64,000 nucleotides of DNA, from NCBI GenBank assembly GCA_902702965.1, contig CACRXP010000628.1, positions 44,517-108,516 on the forward strand. Reading direction: 5' to 3'. The notes under the pieces are model-generated. The model saw only the letters and a list, made by a program, of their open reading frames with translations. It was not told where the DNA came from and searched no databases. The position numbers and the translations under genes were made by a program. Positions within the stretch are counted from its first letter, which is position 1; each line of letters begins with the position of its first letter. The stretch is from Spirometra erinaceieuropaei (taxonomy: Eukaryota; Platyhelminthes; Cestoda; Diphyllobothriidea; Diphyllobothriidae). This document shows positions 35,669 through 49,259 of this stretch, one piece after another.

Positions 35669-38600
35669 GAAATCGTTGTAAGTTAATCGTTATGCAAAGA
35701 CGGTTTTGCCATTCCAAGATATTTTGTCATGGTGGTTTAAATAACAGATTGTGCCTTTATACTTAAGCGTGTTCGAATATGTTTAGAACCACATGCGCAG
35801 GTTTGACAGTCATAATCACATTCAGCATTCGTTGCATTACATTTGCATTAATGAACGTGTCCGAGTCTTACCTGCGCAATTTTCAATGGCAATTTCTTTC
35901 ATTATGTCCGTAAACAGTCAGCCGAATCGTGGTCACCTAAGATTCCACCTCAAGATATTAAGGCTTTTAATTTAAAACTACCACTGGACTACAAAGCGAG
36001 ATTATAGCTCCGCCATTCCTTACCAAATGACACTAAGTTCAAATGGCAGATTATCAAATGAGTTGGTAAAAAAAAGCAACCGTTAAATTGCTTATACGAC
36101 TGCAAAAAACATGATGAGCCGATTTTCTATGATAACTGTTATCTCAATTATCAATCGCGCAGATATTAATCTGTCCTTATTGCTGTCAGTTAATATATAT
36201 AAATACATGCATAAACTGAAAAACAGGCATCTCAAGATATATATTTGGGATTATAGAATTCTTTTGAAAACAACAAACTGGTTCCCCAGCTTGTCTTAAG
36301 AAAACGGGCGTGCAGAAACAACTAACGTCAAGACCGCGTCTGACAAAGCATGCGAAAGGGTAGAGTGCAATGATGTAGTACCTCGGAATATACAACATAT
36401 GTTAACATATCTGTACCTTATTCCAATACAGCTTTCATACCAAACAGAATAGGTCTCGGCAATTTGGGACAGCAGGACTTCCCAGGCACCTTTAAGACCG
36501 ATGGCATTAAGGCCACACCGCAGCCGATGTTGCATTTCGTCAGTCTGGGCCCACATGTTTGTTTTAGCAGTGCTACCGAGCAAACATTCCGACAACGGCC
36601 GTTGAATGGTTTACACCTGTGTTTTCCGCGCATTCTTCAACATGACTTCCTTTCCCGAAAACACATTCAAATCTTCATCATTGTGGTAATCTTTAGGAGG
36701 CAATTTTCAAAAATTGTTCCTCTCTTAACGACTTCTTCTTCCGGCATCGAGGACATGAAAAGCTAAACCGTCTGAATGCCGACTGCGAACTTGTAGTTTA
36801 ATCTACTGTTTGCAATTGCACATCTTTTGTTTTGACAACAGCCTCCTTCGTTGACAGTATTCGATTACATCTTCCGAATTTATATCGACAAAAATTTATT
36901 CGGTTTTGCTTTTATGCATAACCGCAGTACGAAGAATCGGTTTGGCCATTGCGTCTAGCGATCTTCAGGAGTATCAAACAATCACTTCCCTTATGACTGC
37001 AATTTCGACATGGTTATTGCCATGGAAAAATACTGAGCCTGTATCAAATCAAATAAATACTATTATACAGCTGCTTATTTTTCAAATACGGCACATTGCC
37101 ACTAGCCGTTCATTTACTTAATCGCTTACCGTGGTAGTTTCATTGTTTCGGTAATTGCTCGCGAGGGATTAGGCAGAATAGCGTTAGCAGCCATACGACA
37201 CACGTACACTAAATGCCAGTTTCGGCAGCCCACACATCTACCCAACCACCGCGCAATTGGCGGAGGAAGTCTAGGGCGTCTGAACTGACGTGCTCGACTG
37301 CCTGGTGAATTGCTTAAAATTATTTACGTTTACGGCACTGCTAATTGTTTACTTTTCACTCACCGCACGCATTTGTTGTTGTTATATAGCGATAAAGTAC
37401 AACTTTACCGCTTGAAAAGCAAATATTCCAAATATTTTTATTATTCGCGGCTGCTATCTACGCATGCAAAAACTCCACCCCTAAAATCTCTTTTACCACC
37501 TATCCCGAAATACAGGCCGCTTTGACTGACAATAGTTCTGGGGGCCATCTAGCGAAGTCGCTTCTTGGAAATATAAAGATTCGTGTAATTTGGGAAATTA
37601 ACTTATTTGGAATGCACGTTTTTAGCATATATATGTTTAAAGCGTTTAGTCTTTGTCTATGACCTATTTCCTTAGGAAAATATAAAATTAAGCAGCACTC
37701 GACCGCATGACTACTCACATATATAAGTATAAACAAGCCCCACGCAGGACGTTTGGGTTTGCAAATCTACAATTAAATTAGTGAGATTTAGGAGCGGCGC
37801 TAGGATCGGAATGTGTTTTTAAGACCACAGCCAGCGGATATTACTAAATGAATATTGTCAAAAATTAGAATTGGTCTGCGCTGAAGTAGCAAGAAATGAC
37901 TTCGAATTAAATCGTAAGGATAAAGCGTGCCTGCAAAGAAAGCTGCTAAAATCGTCTTTGGAATTTATGAAGATAACACGAACGGTTTCGTGGACTGTCC
38001 CAACTGCAGATTTATCCTCATATTTTTCGTAATATAGTGCACAGCATACAATACCAAGTTTTGCGGGTACAAGGATAACAAATACTTAAATCCAAACTTT
38101 TTATGTATTTCTTCTGAGGAGTCTGTCTGTTAGATTTTCTAGGGAATGCTCAATATCCTGCAGCACATGAGAGATATCGGATTCAAATAACGTCAACTAG
38201 CGTACCACGTGGAACCAGAAATTTGCAGACGGTCCCCGACGGTGAGCCGCGGAGTGAGCCGCCTATCATCATATTCAGCAGCTGAAAAGCAACTGCGAGC
38301 CCATCAGTCCCCTATCCCTTAAATAATTGTCTGACTACTGCAGTTCCTTTACGTATGCTGATTTTGCGTACAATAAACACAAACACTAAATGGAATTGCG
38401 AACGAGAAATTAGGTGGAATGTGTGAGTGATGTGAAAATAGCACACGGTATGTGGTAACTATTAGTAGACATTAATTCATAAGTAAACGGTAGTGCAGAA
38501 TAAAAATTTTGTTTTTTTACGTGTCATCCCGTCTCTTGAAGTTACAAATAACAAACTCTTCTGCAGGTTCGCTTTAACAAACTATCGAATGCTTGAAATA

Positions 38601-39769
38601 TTTATTCAGCCTTATTAGTGCGTCTTTAAGTCTTAATTATTCCTCACCAGTTAGATTTATATCTATATTTAAACGCACGAAAACCGGTTTCACCCACGAG
38701 TTTTCACTATAAAAATAGTTTACCAAAACAAGATGTCGTTTATACTACGTTTCAGAAACCAAAAGTGTCAAAATGTTTTTGGTCACGGCGTGCAAAAATG
38801 CAAAAAGTAAAGAAATCCCTTAAAAGAATGCAGCATAAAAACACTCCTCTAATTGATCAAAGGCGCATTTTATTGCTGTTTTCCGTTTTGAACGGCCATT
38901 CTATTCAAAATTGAAACTATGAGTTTAAACGAGTCTTCAAATTTGATCCTAACCACCCTTTACATGACAAATAAGGCATACACACTCATTACTTTGGTAA
39001 ATTACTTCTAGAAGTACTTAAGTTTAAGGCTTTAAGCAGATAGGTGAAATGGAATCTGTCTGTAAACGATTGGGTAACAAAACTCAGGAGCATGATGTAT
39101 TCAGTAGCATGAAACAATTGACCTGAAACTCAACGCCATCGAAAACGAACAAAAAGGGCAAAGTAATTAAACGAAAAACGTTCTCTCTGTAAACGCAAAA
39201 TGATTTATTTACGGTCAAGCCCGAAAGTTCTATTGAAATGTGCCAGCATCGATTTGCCTTAAAATGTGTGTCCACATCCGTCGACGTTTTCATTAGTAGA
39301 GTTAAGCAACGTTCTGTTTATCCTGCTGAGCCACATGTTACTCAACTGAAAGTACTCAAGAATGCCTCGAAGCCCTGGAAACCTATTATGAAATTAATTT
39401 TCGGCGTGAAGCCTGATGTCAAACCGCCACATACGAAACGATACTAATTATCGGAGAATAATTAGATGCAAACTTCATTTAAACACTACTCGTAAACGTC
39501 ATTTTATTTGTACTTTAATATCGGCTTCGACATTTGCATAACACGACAGTTTATACGCCTACAAATAAAGTTTACTGAATAACAACAAATTTATGACGTT
39601 TTTGGGATATCGATCATTTTAAAAAATCTACAGGTCGCGGTAAAGCAACAGTATCTTTATTATTTCTTTTATGTTTTCAATTCTTTTAAGGGTACATTTG
39701 GTAACTAAAGGTATAAGGTGCGTTAGCTGATGTCGGTTTGCGAGTTATGGGCACGCATGCATAAATTTC
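35669..39769. other. no confident feature
   Basis: About 4.1 kb. One minus-strand open segment (36,417-36,544) sits between gcccag and AAG|GTACAG and encodes LRCGLNAIGLKGAWEVLLSQ followed by IAETYSVWYES. It reads like protein but was not identified. The rest is AT-rich and featureless to me. Confidence 0.4.
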
Positions 39770-40013
39770 GACAGATTTTACGAATTAGCTAACATATTGT
39801 AATCCTGCAACCATTTTAAAAATATCGTCGTATTGAAAGTCAAAAAAATGAAGGCGTCATTAAATTGGATTTTCTTTGCCAAAAAACTCACATAACAGTA
39901 TCGTTTTGGGATAAAAATCCACCGTTCTCCCTGTGGCCTTAAGTAGAAGAAGAGCAAGAGCTGAAATGTAATACTATATTCAAAGTGCTGCAAGCAATAT
40001 TAGATGCGGGACA

Positions 40014-41792
40014 TTATCTAAGCCGTGTGTAGACTGGATTATATCTTTTCACTACGCAAGATGGTAATCCAAAATTATTTATAAAATATTCAGCAGCTAA
40101 CTGTTGTTTCGCTTCATTCGACGTTAGTTTGCTGTCATTATGGTCACTCGTCGCTTTGACTTTGCCAAGGAGCATGCTGAAGTTTGTCTTAGTATAAAAG
40201 CTTATGTGGGTTGCCTGCATTCGTAGATCATTCGCTTTTACGTAGATAAAAGCTTCGCGATCTTTCAAATTAATCAATGAAAAGCGTTTGCCTACGTCAT
40301 AGGACGCAAAACGAATCTGCAAATAAACGTTGAGTATATGTATACACGCTGCCAATCCTAAGGTAAACGTCATTTTAATCAGACCACATTGACAGTAAAT
40401 AAACACGATAAAATCGACGCCAGAACAGAAATGGCAAGGCTAGTGTACAGCCACTACTCAAATGAAGTGAGCTGTATATCCTGAAAGAGAACCCCTGAGC
40501 ATTCAGCACTTGGTATTGTTTGGTCGCCAAATCTACTGGAACCCAAGGAATGTTCTAATGTAACGTAGAAGGCTTAATACTGTAGTACGTAGTTTCAATT
40601 AGCCTATTCACAATTCACAAGATGGTTATCAGTCGAGTGGAGTTACTAAATAAAAATTGGATTGGAGGAACATTCGTCCGCTTTCAATAAATTCACTTTT
40701 GTCCTGGGTTTTTTTAGAGCTCTAAAAAAAATTAATCAAAAGATGCAGGCAGGTTGATAATTATGCTGTTGTTCGGGTTTAAGGGAGGAGTGAGTAAGTG
40801 AAAAACCAAGGTCCCAGTCCGAGTGAAGGGAAGGTGGACGCCGGGAAAGATTATTATATGCGGATGACTTGAAGCCATGACAAGTGTTAAACCCGCATGA
40901 AGATCGTCTGTGAGCATAGGACCGGATTGCATAGCTTGCATGCAACTGCCGGTGTACACTGAAGGCATTCTTACTGTAACGTCGTAAGTTTGACTTGAAA
41001 CTTAATGCTTATATCAGGAATAGATATTTATAAGCCAAAACGCCGCGGAGTCAATAACCTGCTTTATCAAAATCGGTAAACGATTTGATTTTAAAAACGC
41101 TTGCCTATTTCACTGCTCAGCAGTTGGCATAAAGGCTGTTTGAAAAGCAAACTCACCGCCCGTAATATGATAATTTCGAGGCCGGAAAATTGTGCGTTAC
41201 ATCAGAATATTTGGCCGTTTTCTAATGCCGTTATAAAAACACCGTTTGTAACTAAGCTGAATTCGATACCTTTTAGTCGAAATTCAGTTCTTCTTCTACC
41301 TTCGGTAAGACGATAGAGAGTTGTTGCTTTCCAAGCCAAAAGACATTCTACCCTCTCCTCCATGGTTGTACGATTGTTAAAGTAATGACATGTACGCTCT
41401 CCATGCGATATATCAGCAGAATCTGAAGGTGTATTAGGCTATAAATAACAATAAGTGCACATTAATTTAGACTCATAATATAAAAAGACAGAGGACATCC
41501 TAAGCAAGTTTCTAATGCATCCTAGAACATGAACGCGTTCCTATCCTTTCGGTTTCATTTACACCAATATATAACGCCTAGCCGAACTGCAAGTAAAACG
41601 GAATTATTCATTGTTTCTGGCAAGGAAATCAATGCAAATGAAATTCATCATGCTTTTCACTATTCTATGCAAGCCGTCTTCCGTTTGATCAGCTGATCAG
41701 ACAGTAAGTGCTTTTGGCATGCAATGCAAGATTCTCACATATGCAAGAAAGTACGCTTGAAATAAATAATGGCGACATAAAAAGTTTACCAT
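40014..41792 (-). pseudogene. secreted-protein family locus D, pseudogene
   Basis: Exon 1 region (41,739-41,792) has lost one T after the normal start, so the usual ATG is out of phase. A downstream ATG at 41,778 gives MSPLFISSVLSCI in the right phase. Exon 2 lies near 41,175-41,415. It contains GERTCHYFNNRTTMEERVEC and LVTNGVFITALENGQIF, has a TGA where others have CGA (Arg) before the last cysteine, and seems to have lost both the acceptor AG and the GTAAGT donor. Exon 3 (40,014-40,316) is fully open over 100 codons: IRFASYDVGKRFSLINLKDR, NDLRMQATHISFYTKTN, AAEYFINNFGLPSCVVKRY. Splice-site loss argues for an old pseudogene despite the clean third exon. Confidence 0.75.
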
Positions 41793-41868
41793 TTTGTATT
41801 TTGCTTGTCCTGCTTTCCCTTTTATGTGAAATCGTGATCCCAGAACGCTTCCTAACGGAGTAAGCCAA

Positions 41869-41873
41869 CCAAT
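41869..41873 (-). promoter_or_regulatory. inverted CCAAT box upstream of locus D
   Basis: CCAAT on the plus strand, 77-81 bp upstream of the ancestral start position of locus D; in sense it is in GGCTATTGGTTGG. Confidence 0.45.
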
Positions 41874-42073
41874 AGCCTCACAAATATTTACCTGACATGC
41901 ATTCGGCATGGGGACTGGTTGCTGCGGTCAGAATAGACCCGATTAGGCCAGTTTTGATCATTGGGCTCTGTATCCTACATGACCCCGATGGTAATGAATT
42001 AAATCGCTTATGCAAATTTCAGGACCTAATTGCTTATAAGTAGAATGAATCTCTGGAACAGTATTATTATTAA

Positions 42074-42110
42074 TCTGACGTTTCGGATTCCTGCTCAAAC
42101 CCATCATCAT
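42074..42110 (-). ncRNA. decayed hammerhead-ribozyme-like motif
   Basis: On the minus strand: ATGATGA, then a stem formed by GGGTTT and GGAATCC (6 bp with wobbles), then GAAACGTC. This is the order CUGAUGA, stem II, GAAA, CGUC of a hammerhead, with the invariant first C replaced by A. A related block is at 9,421-9,457 beside a PLE. It is probably a solo remnant of a PLE terminal repeat. Stems I and III were not established. Confidence 0.35.
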
Positions 42111-42149
42111 AAATGAAATGCCCGCAGGATGATAAATTATATATAGGAT

Positions 42150-45100
42150 ACAGTTGCTGTGCTATTGCATAATTATGAAAATAACTGTTCTCCAATTTAT
42201 CGAGAATTGTCAGCTACTGGTGCGATCTTCCAAACTTTTGGACAACGCGATTTCTTTTGTAGTATGTGCAGTTGGTAGTTGCAGTTTTATATTTACTAAT
42301 TAAATGAATTGACAATTGTTCAAAATTATCATGTGCTGTTGATGAAGAGTAAAATTGCATAGGCATGCTCATTATAATCACGAATTTTGGTATAACACAG
42401 TACCAATTCCTAATGTATGTTAATCCATATGTAGTTAATATAGTATACTTAAACAGGAGGGCTTCACAGGTATAAACCTGCGCGAAGTGCAGCAAAAACT
42501 GGGTGTACCGCTACATCTCAATGTTTGGGTGTGTTGTAGGAAAAATGAGCTTCAAAATAAATGGTCTTAAGTCAGTTACTACATCATGACCGTATTGACA
42601 TCGCTGTTTCCTAATCAATTCCGTTCCCAATTCCTGCGCAGCACTACGCTTTTTCTGGTTTAAACGCAAAATCCAGACAGATCAACACCACTCTTTTTGT
42701 AGGAGAACCGCGAACTCTCTATTATTTGTTGGGCCGTAAGGGAATAAATAGACATTTACAAAAAAAGAACAACGCTTACGCTGGGCAACAAACGGTTGGA
42801 AAATTTTAAATTGTCAGAACTATAGACAAACCATCACTTTTTTCCCTATAGAAAATCAAATCATTCCTCTATAAACGTTGCTCAGCATCCAAAAATTATG
42901 TACAGCAGCGCATACATAAATCATATGCTTTGTATTGCCGTCGTCACGTCCAAAGACTACAGAATGGCCAAAATATAGACAACTGGCGACTTCCAACGAG
43001 GGTGCACAGTTCGAATCCAAATAGAATAGATGAAAGCAACCATGCCTTAACAATAACATAATAACTAACGTAAATATCTGACTTAATCAAAAGATCGGTA
43101 GAACGTTAAGGAGTTAAAATTTGTATTTGCTTTGTTAGTACTTCTTGCGCATTGTTATTCGGACCAAAATATTAAGAAAATATGCAGCTGTTAATACTCA
43201 TATGACCTAGACCCGAAATTTTTTTGATGCGCAACAGTTATTGAAAACACTTTAAGAGAACAAACTTTCGAGTGGTTTTGGTTTTCTGACTTCAAATGAC
43301 GTGATCTTCTTCAAATTTGCAAATAATGTCTTTCGACATATCTGCGAACGTAACAGTTAATAAGGGCGATTCGAGTCAAAAAAAATTCGCGTTCAACTGT
43401 CATACCATTCACAGTTTTCTTTTTTAATTTATGTTAAAAATTCCATTTGACGTAGACGGACACTGCCCGCAAACACCTACACTTTTGTTATCGTTATCAC
43501 ATTGAGCAAAAACAGGCCAAGCGGGCCTATACACTTATGGAGAATAAAAAAAGCGGCGTAGTAATTTCTATGAACTGAAGAACCTGTTTAACGCTAAAAA
43601 TTGGCTCCTCTTATTTTACTAGTTACAAATTTTGCAACGGCACATGACATTTGCCCATACGTTGTTGACATAAACTTCAAAGGTTTCCTTTTTTAGGTGT
43701 GATATCAAAAGCAAACCTTTACTTGGGGTTTCAAATTCAAAAAACCACAAGTCCATAGGTTTCAAATAAAGAAATCATTAAAGGGTTAAACGACTGTCCG
43801 TCAGGAAATTAAATCACGACGGCTGAGTATTTTGCCAGACTTATTTTCGCCAGACTCGCCTAATATTATAATTATTCCTCTTAGACCATTTGCAAATTTC
43901 TGTTTATATGAGGTGCATTAGCTGAAATAATATGTATTTGCCATCTATACTGTGCTTAATCATCCAAAAATTAATCTGAAAATGCTAAAGACCAAATTTT
44001 TCCCAGAATGCACATGATGTGCACGTAAAGCCGTCGGGATTTAAGCTTTTTGTTTTTTGGGATCGTGACCTACAGTATTGTACTGCTTACAAAATACTAC
44101 GATAGAATCAAGAAAAACATGCGTCCCTATTTACGTATTTTTCAAAAACCTTGTAAAGAGTTCTGTTTACAAATAAATCCGTTCCCTCTGCATGCAGATA
44201 ACGTAGGAATTCTATCGTATAAGGAGTTTGTTCTGATTTAAAACCGAAATTTATTTGATAAAATTTGATAGTGGTAAGTAATAATATGATGATGCTCCTG
44301 TCGCATTGCTTGAACTTTTCGTTTTTTAACATTATACGTTCAAACCTAAGATTTTTGCCCAAAACTTAGTTATCTTCGAGGAACAGAGCAGGCACTTGAT
44401 ACACATATGTATGTGTGAATAAAAAAATAATAAACAGGATTTTTTAAAGCTCATGCGATTGGTTTCTTAGACGACAGTCATGATGGTAAATTAATTTGGC
44501 GGTCGCTTTACTGGAAAACTTTTCTTTAATTACTATACACCAACGGAAGTCGCTGAATACAGTTTTTAAGATAATCATTCGCATATTACTACAACTTGTA
44601 CTGGCAAATTTATAAGTGCTTAGACGGATGAAGTAAAGCTGAAGATATAATTAATGACTTCATCACAAAGCGCGTGGACATTCATGCAATTTGGTATTAT
44701 TCCTTTCTGGCTTATGAGCTAGAAGTGACACCTTCAGTCTCCCTTGTCCTTTTGGTATCCTATTAAGAGTATATGGTATTAATCGGCATGTGTATATCTA
44801 AGTGGCCTCTTGATTAAGTCTTAAGCCACAACGAGACAAATATTTCGAGGTACCTGTTCCATGAGTGCCACACAATCATAAATAATATTTCGGATCATAA
44901 CGGAAAAAAAACAACAGGTCAGCAATCAATTGGTTTTGTTAAATTCAATGTCTAGACATTTGCGGGTCAGAATTTAGTTCGTCCGTACATAGAATTGTGT
45001 ATGGCTGATTGATTATAGTTGATAAGCCAGGAATAGCTATTCCGGCCGTTCTTCAGTCTCCCAGTATACCATTGACACCACATCTTATTAGTCGTCGGAC

Positions 45101-45379
45101 GACCGTCTACGATGGTTTCAAGACTAATAGGTTGGAGCATGTCACGTTATTTGATGGGTGAGCGCCACACTATTACCATAAACAAAAAAGTTGTGCACAG
45201 AGCATGATTTTAAATTGTTTTTTCATTCACTTATCAAGCGTCGCCAAAATACTTAATTAAGGATAAAAAGCCGAACGCTTTATTACGCACTTACATCTTC
45301 AGCTAAAGATGGAATGAACTAGTTACTATTTTTGACAAAATATGGTCACTGCCGAATTTCAGGTTTGCTGATTCGTAAA
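42150..45379. other. no recognised feature
   Basis: About 3.2 kb of AT-rich DNA. Scattered open frames under 95 codons show no domain, signal peptide plus splice site, or similarity to other parts of the window. Confidence 0.45.
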
Positions 45380-45830
45380 GAATGGATGAAATTAGCTGGA
45401 GCATGATTTATTGTGCAGCGCGATCAAGTGTTTTGGGAATTTTCAAAATTTGTGAAAAAATCTTGTTTATAGAAAATATCCTGCCAAATATAAAATTCGA
45501 AGGATATGTTATTTTCTTCCAAAGAGGTGAAATAATCAATATTTTTATGCACGTTCCTTATGAAATATAAGTACATTTATAAAGGTATCGAAAATGAACA
45601 AAAGATATTCATGCTACATAAGGAGTCATTTTTTGAGAGTATAATTCCCGCAGGCAGCCATAAAGTTGTCCATTCGAAACCGCGCATTCTGAGTTAACTG
45701 ACCTATCATACGATTACGCTGCATGCTTATAATTATTACAACCCCTTTTAAGTAATATTTTCGACTCAAAAACGCGTTTCATACCTTTTGTGGACTTTTT
45801 GCGAGTACGGGCATCTACTGTAGATCTCAC
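45380..45830. mobile_element. foldback element fragment F5 (subfamily 2-like right arm)
   Basis: Contains the landmarks of a right arm in order: 'atatttttatgcacg', 'tcgaaaatgaaca', 'catgctacataaggagtcat', 'acgctgcatgc' and the end 'catctactgta'. No left arm was found. Confidence 0.5.
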
Positions 45831-48055
45831 GCAATAAATTGATAAAGAAACTGATATTTTGCTGAACAATAGAAAAGGAGTTGTTAAGAAAACGTAAAAG
45901 ACTAGATGGGACAACGCAGAGCCTAGACACTTTACGAATACACTAAAAACATCTTTTGTCCGTAGTCAGTTGCCTCTTATTATCTCCAAAATTAGAGAAT
46001 AAGTCGAATTTAAACGCATGCCTGAAAGGGATATGCGCTCAAATTGGTAATTTACGTTGTGTCGCTTTAGTCCATTCTAATCACTGCGTCAATAATAAAA
46101 TATGCGCAATAGGTGACCTAAGTTAAGGTGTCGATCGTCTAATATCCAGTTTCCTAATGAAATGAGACCTTTATCACGAAATTGGCAAGATCATTAATGC
46201 TTAAAACGCAGGTACTAGTTTAAAGCTCAAATATATTCTTCATCGACTTTCCCACACAGCAGTAATAAAAACTGTAGCAGTAGTCGCCTGTACCTATTCA
46301 TGTGATAAATAACGATTTGACCTTAGAGCCAGTAAAATGAATCCCAGTCTAATCATTTAACTCAGCAAGCGTGAATCGGTGATCCATTTTGGTTGACAGT
46401 TGCACAGACCAGGCGATGAGTCGTTCAGTTTTCAAAAACAATATGCGTCAGCATCTACGGTAAAACTGTTAAGTACAAATATTAGCAATTAATGATGCAC
46501 CGTGAAACCTAATCCTCACGTTCATGTGCTTTGCTTAAGTTTATTAATAATGGGATAATGACCGTCAAGCCTGCTTAAATAATCCCTTACATATGTAAAC
46601 GCACTTATATCCGAGGACGCAAATGCATATTTCAAAAATCCTGATCTTATACCTATCGTTGTTGTGTATAATTCATCTTTGTAAGAAAAAAATCAAATAG
46701 GATTCCTGTGCGTTTGGGAGTTCATCTAAACTTTGTTGATATTATTACTTTCTGGCCAAATTCGTTCCTGCTGTGTATGCTGATTTGATCCTTTTTAATG
46801 GTTAATCTTCTAATCGGGTTCAGGAAGTTTGGCGTTCTCTGAGCACCAGCAACGACTTATTATTTTAAGATCGATTTCCGAACATGCATTTGGTTGTAAA
46901 TAGAAGGGGTTTGACTGATTTCGATGAGGTTTACATAATTTGCATTTGTTGCACCTGGAAGAGGTAGATACGAACAATGTAAATGGTTTTCCTATTACTT
47001 TCGGAAAAGCAAGTTAAAAATATGATGCCTAATGCACAATATTAAATTACGCAACTCCGTTTTGAGAAAGATACTTTGATGCGCAAAAACTGTACTTATT
47101 ATGATTAAATTTGGCTGTTAATAATGTTTCACTTCCAATGACAGCTAGCTGAATGTAAATATAACGATTTTCCCTCGTTCCATTGCTTCTAAGTGAAAAT
47201 TATCTCAAATTTAAGTGCTGCATATCTTGCAAAATATGAATACACCACTGGCTGCCTGTTGATGGTTTGTAACTATAAATAGTTGGTTCTAATGTAACTG
47301 ATAGACTAAGGCCCGAATATTGATATCATGTTTTAGTATGAGCCTATAAGTTTCAAAACGAAATGATTTGCACAAAGTTAATAATTTATTCTTGGTGAAC
47401 TTAAACAAACCTGCATCCACAAGACTGGAGTATCTATCATAATGCACACAGGAACGCTGACGACACACTGATGAGCCGTACTGTTCTCAAGCATGTTATA
47501 CATCGCAGAATATCGTGAATCACATGTCTTAACTTTTATCAAATGCCATTTAGTATTTTATATCATGCAAAGAACTCGTGGACTGGGCCTTTGTTCTATT
47601 AAAAATCGTTTTGTTTCGCCCAGAAACAATCGGCATAGTAAAGAAAGAGTGAAGCAGTTAAGGTCTCTCCTGAGCCAAAAATGTGCGTTTCCCTGCATTT
47701 TCCATTTTTAGATAAGGGGAACGCTTGATTCTCCGTTTTTCATGTGCATCTCATTTGCGTTGTGCGAGAAGTCTGCTTTTGTAGATTTTTCAGAAATCGT
47801 CCAGTATGTTGTAGCTGGTGACATTTGGCAGATGTTACTTATTTCAGCTAGCGTACAGCGTGCCACCAGAATTCTGCAGACTGTCTTAGATGCTGTTGGA
47901 AGTCGGTGAAAACATGAATTAAAACATTCATTCTCTTGTAATGTCGGCAGGCATTTACGTATTTATTAATTTCATTCTCGAAGTAGAGACATAATTTGGT
48001 TGTTAATTAAGCGTTTTATTGTGAAAGATTTTTATACCGTAAAATGGCCATTTGG
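45831..48055. other. no recognised feature
   Basis: About 2.2 kb, AT-rich; no gene recognised. Confidence 0.45.
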
Positions 48056-48595
48056 CAAACCTCATGTAATTGGCTTGTTAAATTAGAAATGTCTTTCCAA
48101 TTCACTGCCAAATTTTATAAAACCCACCTGGTGTTCTCTTATTACCGTGCAGACATGTACGGCTTTCTATACACGGAAAATAAACAGCTTGTTTTATGGA
48201 AACCCTAAATATAATTGTAACGCCAGGTCCCACTCAAAAGTATTCGGAAATTAATAAAATTTTGAAACCTAATAATACTCTTTTCTCAAGTAAAGAATCT
48301 GAAAAGGATTCACCTTTAAACCGAGGGAATATTTTTGTTCCTGCTTTTAAAAAAATTATCGGACTATCAGGATCATAAGAAAACAATAAAAAATGCATGC
48401 TTATTTAGTATACATTTTAAAAAGTAAAGTTTTCTATGCGGCCGAAAGGAATTTCGTTCAAAAGCCAGCATTGTAATGTATTTGAATTGACTGATTTTTT
48501 TTACAACCCTACCGTACTAATTTTGTTAAAACAAAAACACATTCCGAAGTTTTGATTGGCATTAAATGAGTTAGCTCACCTACTGTACGTTTATA
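48056..48595. mobile_element. foldback element fragment F6 (spacer plus right arm)
   Basis: The spacer portion resembles that of F7 ('cacggaaaataaacag', 'atggaaaccc') and is followed by right-arm landmarks up to 'tcacctactgtacg'. A left-arm-like stretch lies separately at about 48,730-48,900. Confidence 0.45.
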
Positions 48596-48729
48596 ATTCA
48601 ACAATTTTTTCAGACGCTCGCAGACGTCGTCATTAGCATTTTAACAAGAACAATCTGTGCTTTCAACGTACTTTTAAGGACAGCAGTTGCCTCAGGCAGT
48701 CAGCGTTCGAATTAATTTCGTTTCAGCTG

Positions 48730-48905
48730 CACGCAAATATCGATACAGTACAAGAATGACTGCTTATGCAAGCTGCATTTTCCTCATTAATTTTAATGCC
48801 ATTAAGAAAACAAACATAAACACATTCATTCCTCTACTCATTCAGTAGTAAGTGACGACTTTTTCTAACTTTATACTTGAAAGAAAAGTGTAATTTAGTT
48901 TCAAA
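48730..48905. mobile_element. foldback element left-arm fragment
   Basis: Shows left-arm landmarks: 'aagaatgactgcttatgcaa', 'attaattttaatgcc', 'attcagtagtaagtgacg', 'acttgaaagaaaagtg'. It is truncated on both sides. Confidence 0.4.
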
Positions 48906-49259
48906 TAGTTTCTGATCGAGAGTTTGGTAAGATATGGTATGGTTGCCACACCTGATGGACAGAAGATTATTGAGTTTGGGGTTCGGCGTTATCGTTAGAG
49001 GTAAGGCATTGGGGTTAGCGTAAATATTTTCCAACCGTTCGAATTGAAAGCACGCATTCTAAAAAGCTTTCCTTTTGCATACAAATATATGACCTTGTCG
49101 CTTGTACGTTCTTCGTCTTCGCCTGTTAAACGCACATTACCGTCGGTTTCGTGTTAGAGGTGACTGTGATTGCTTTTTTCAGTTAAGGCTGCAAAACCAT
49201 AGCCAACCGAGTTTTCTTAATACCGTGAACTGACTGTATATTAAACGTCATGCAACTGC

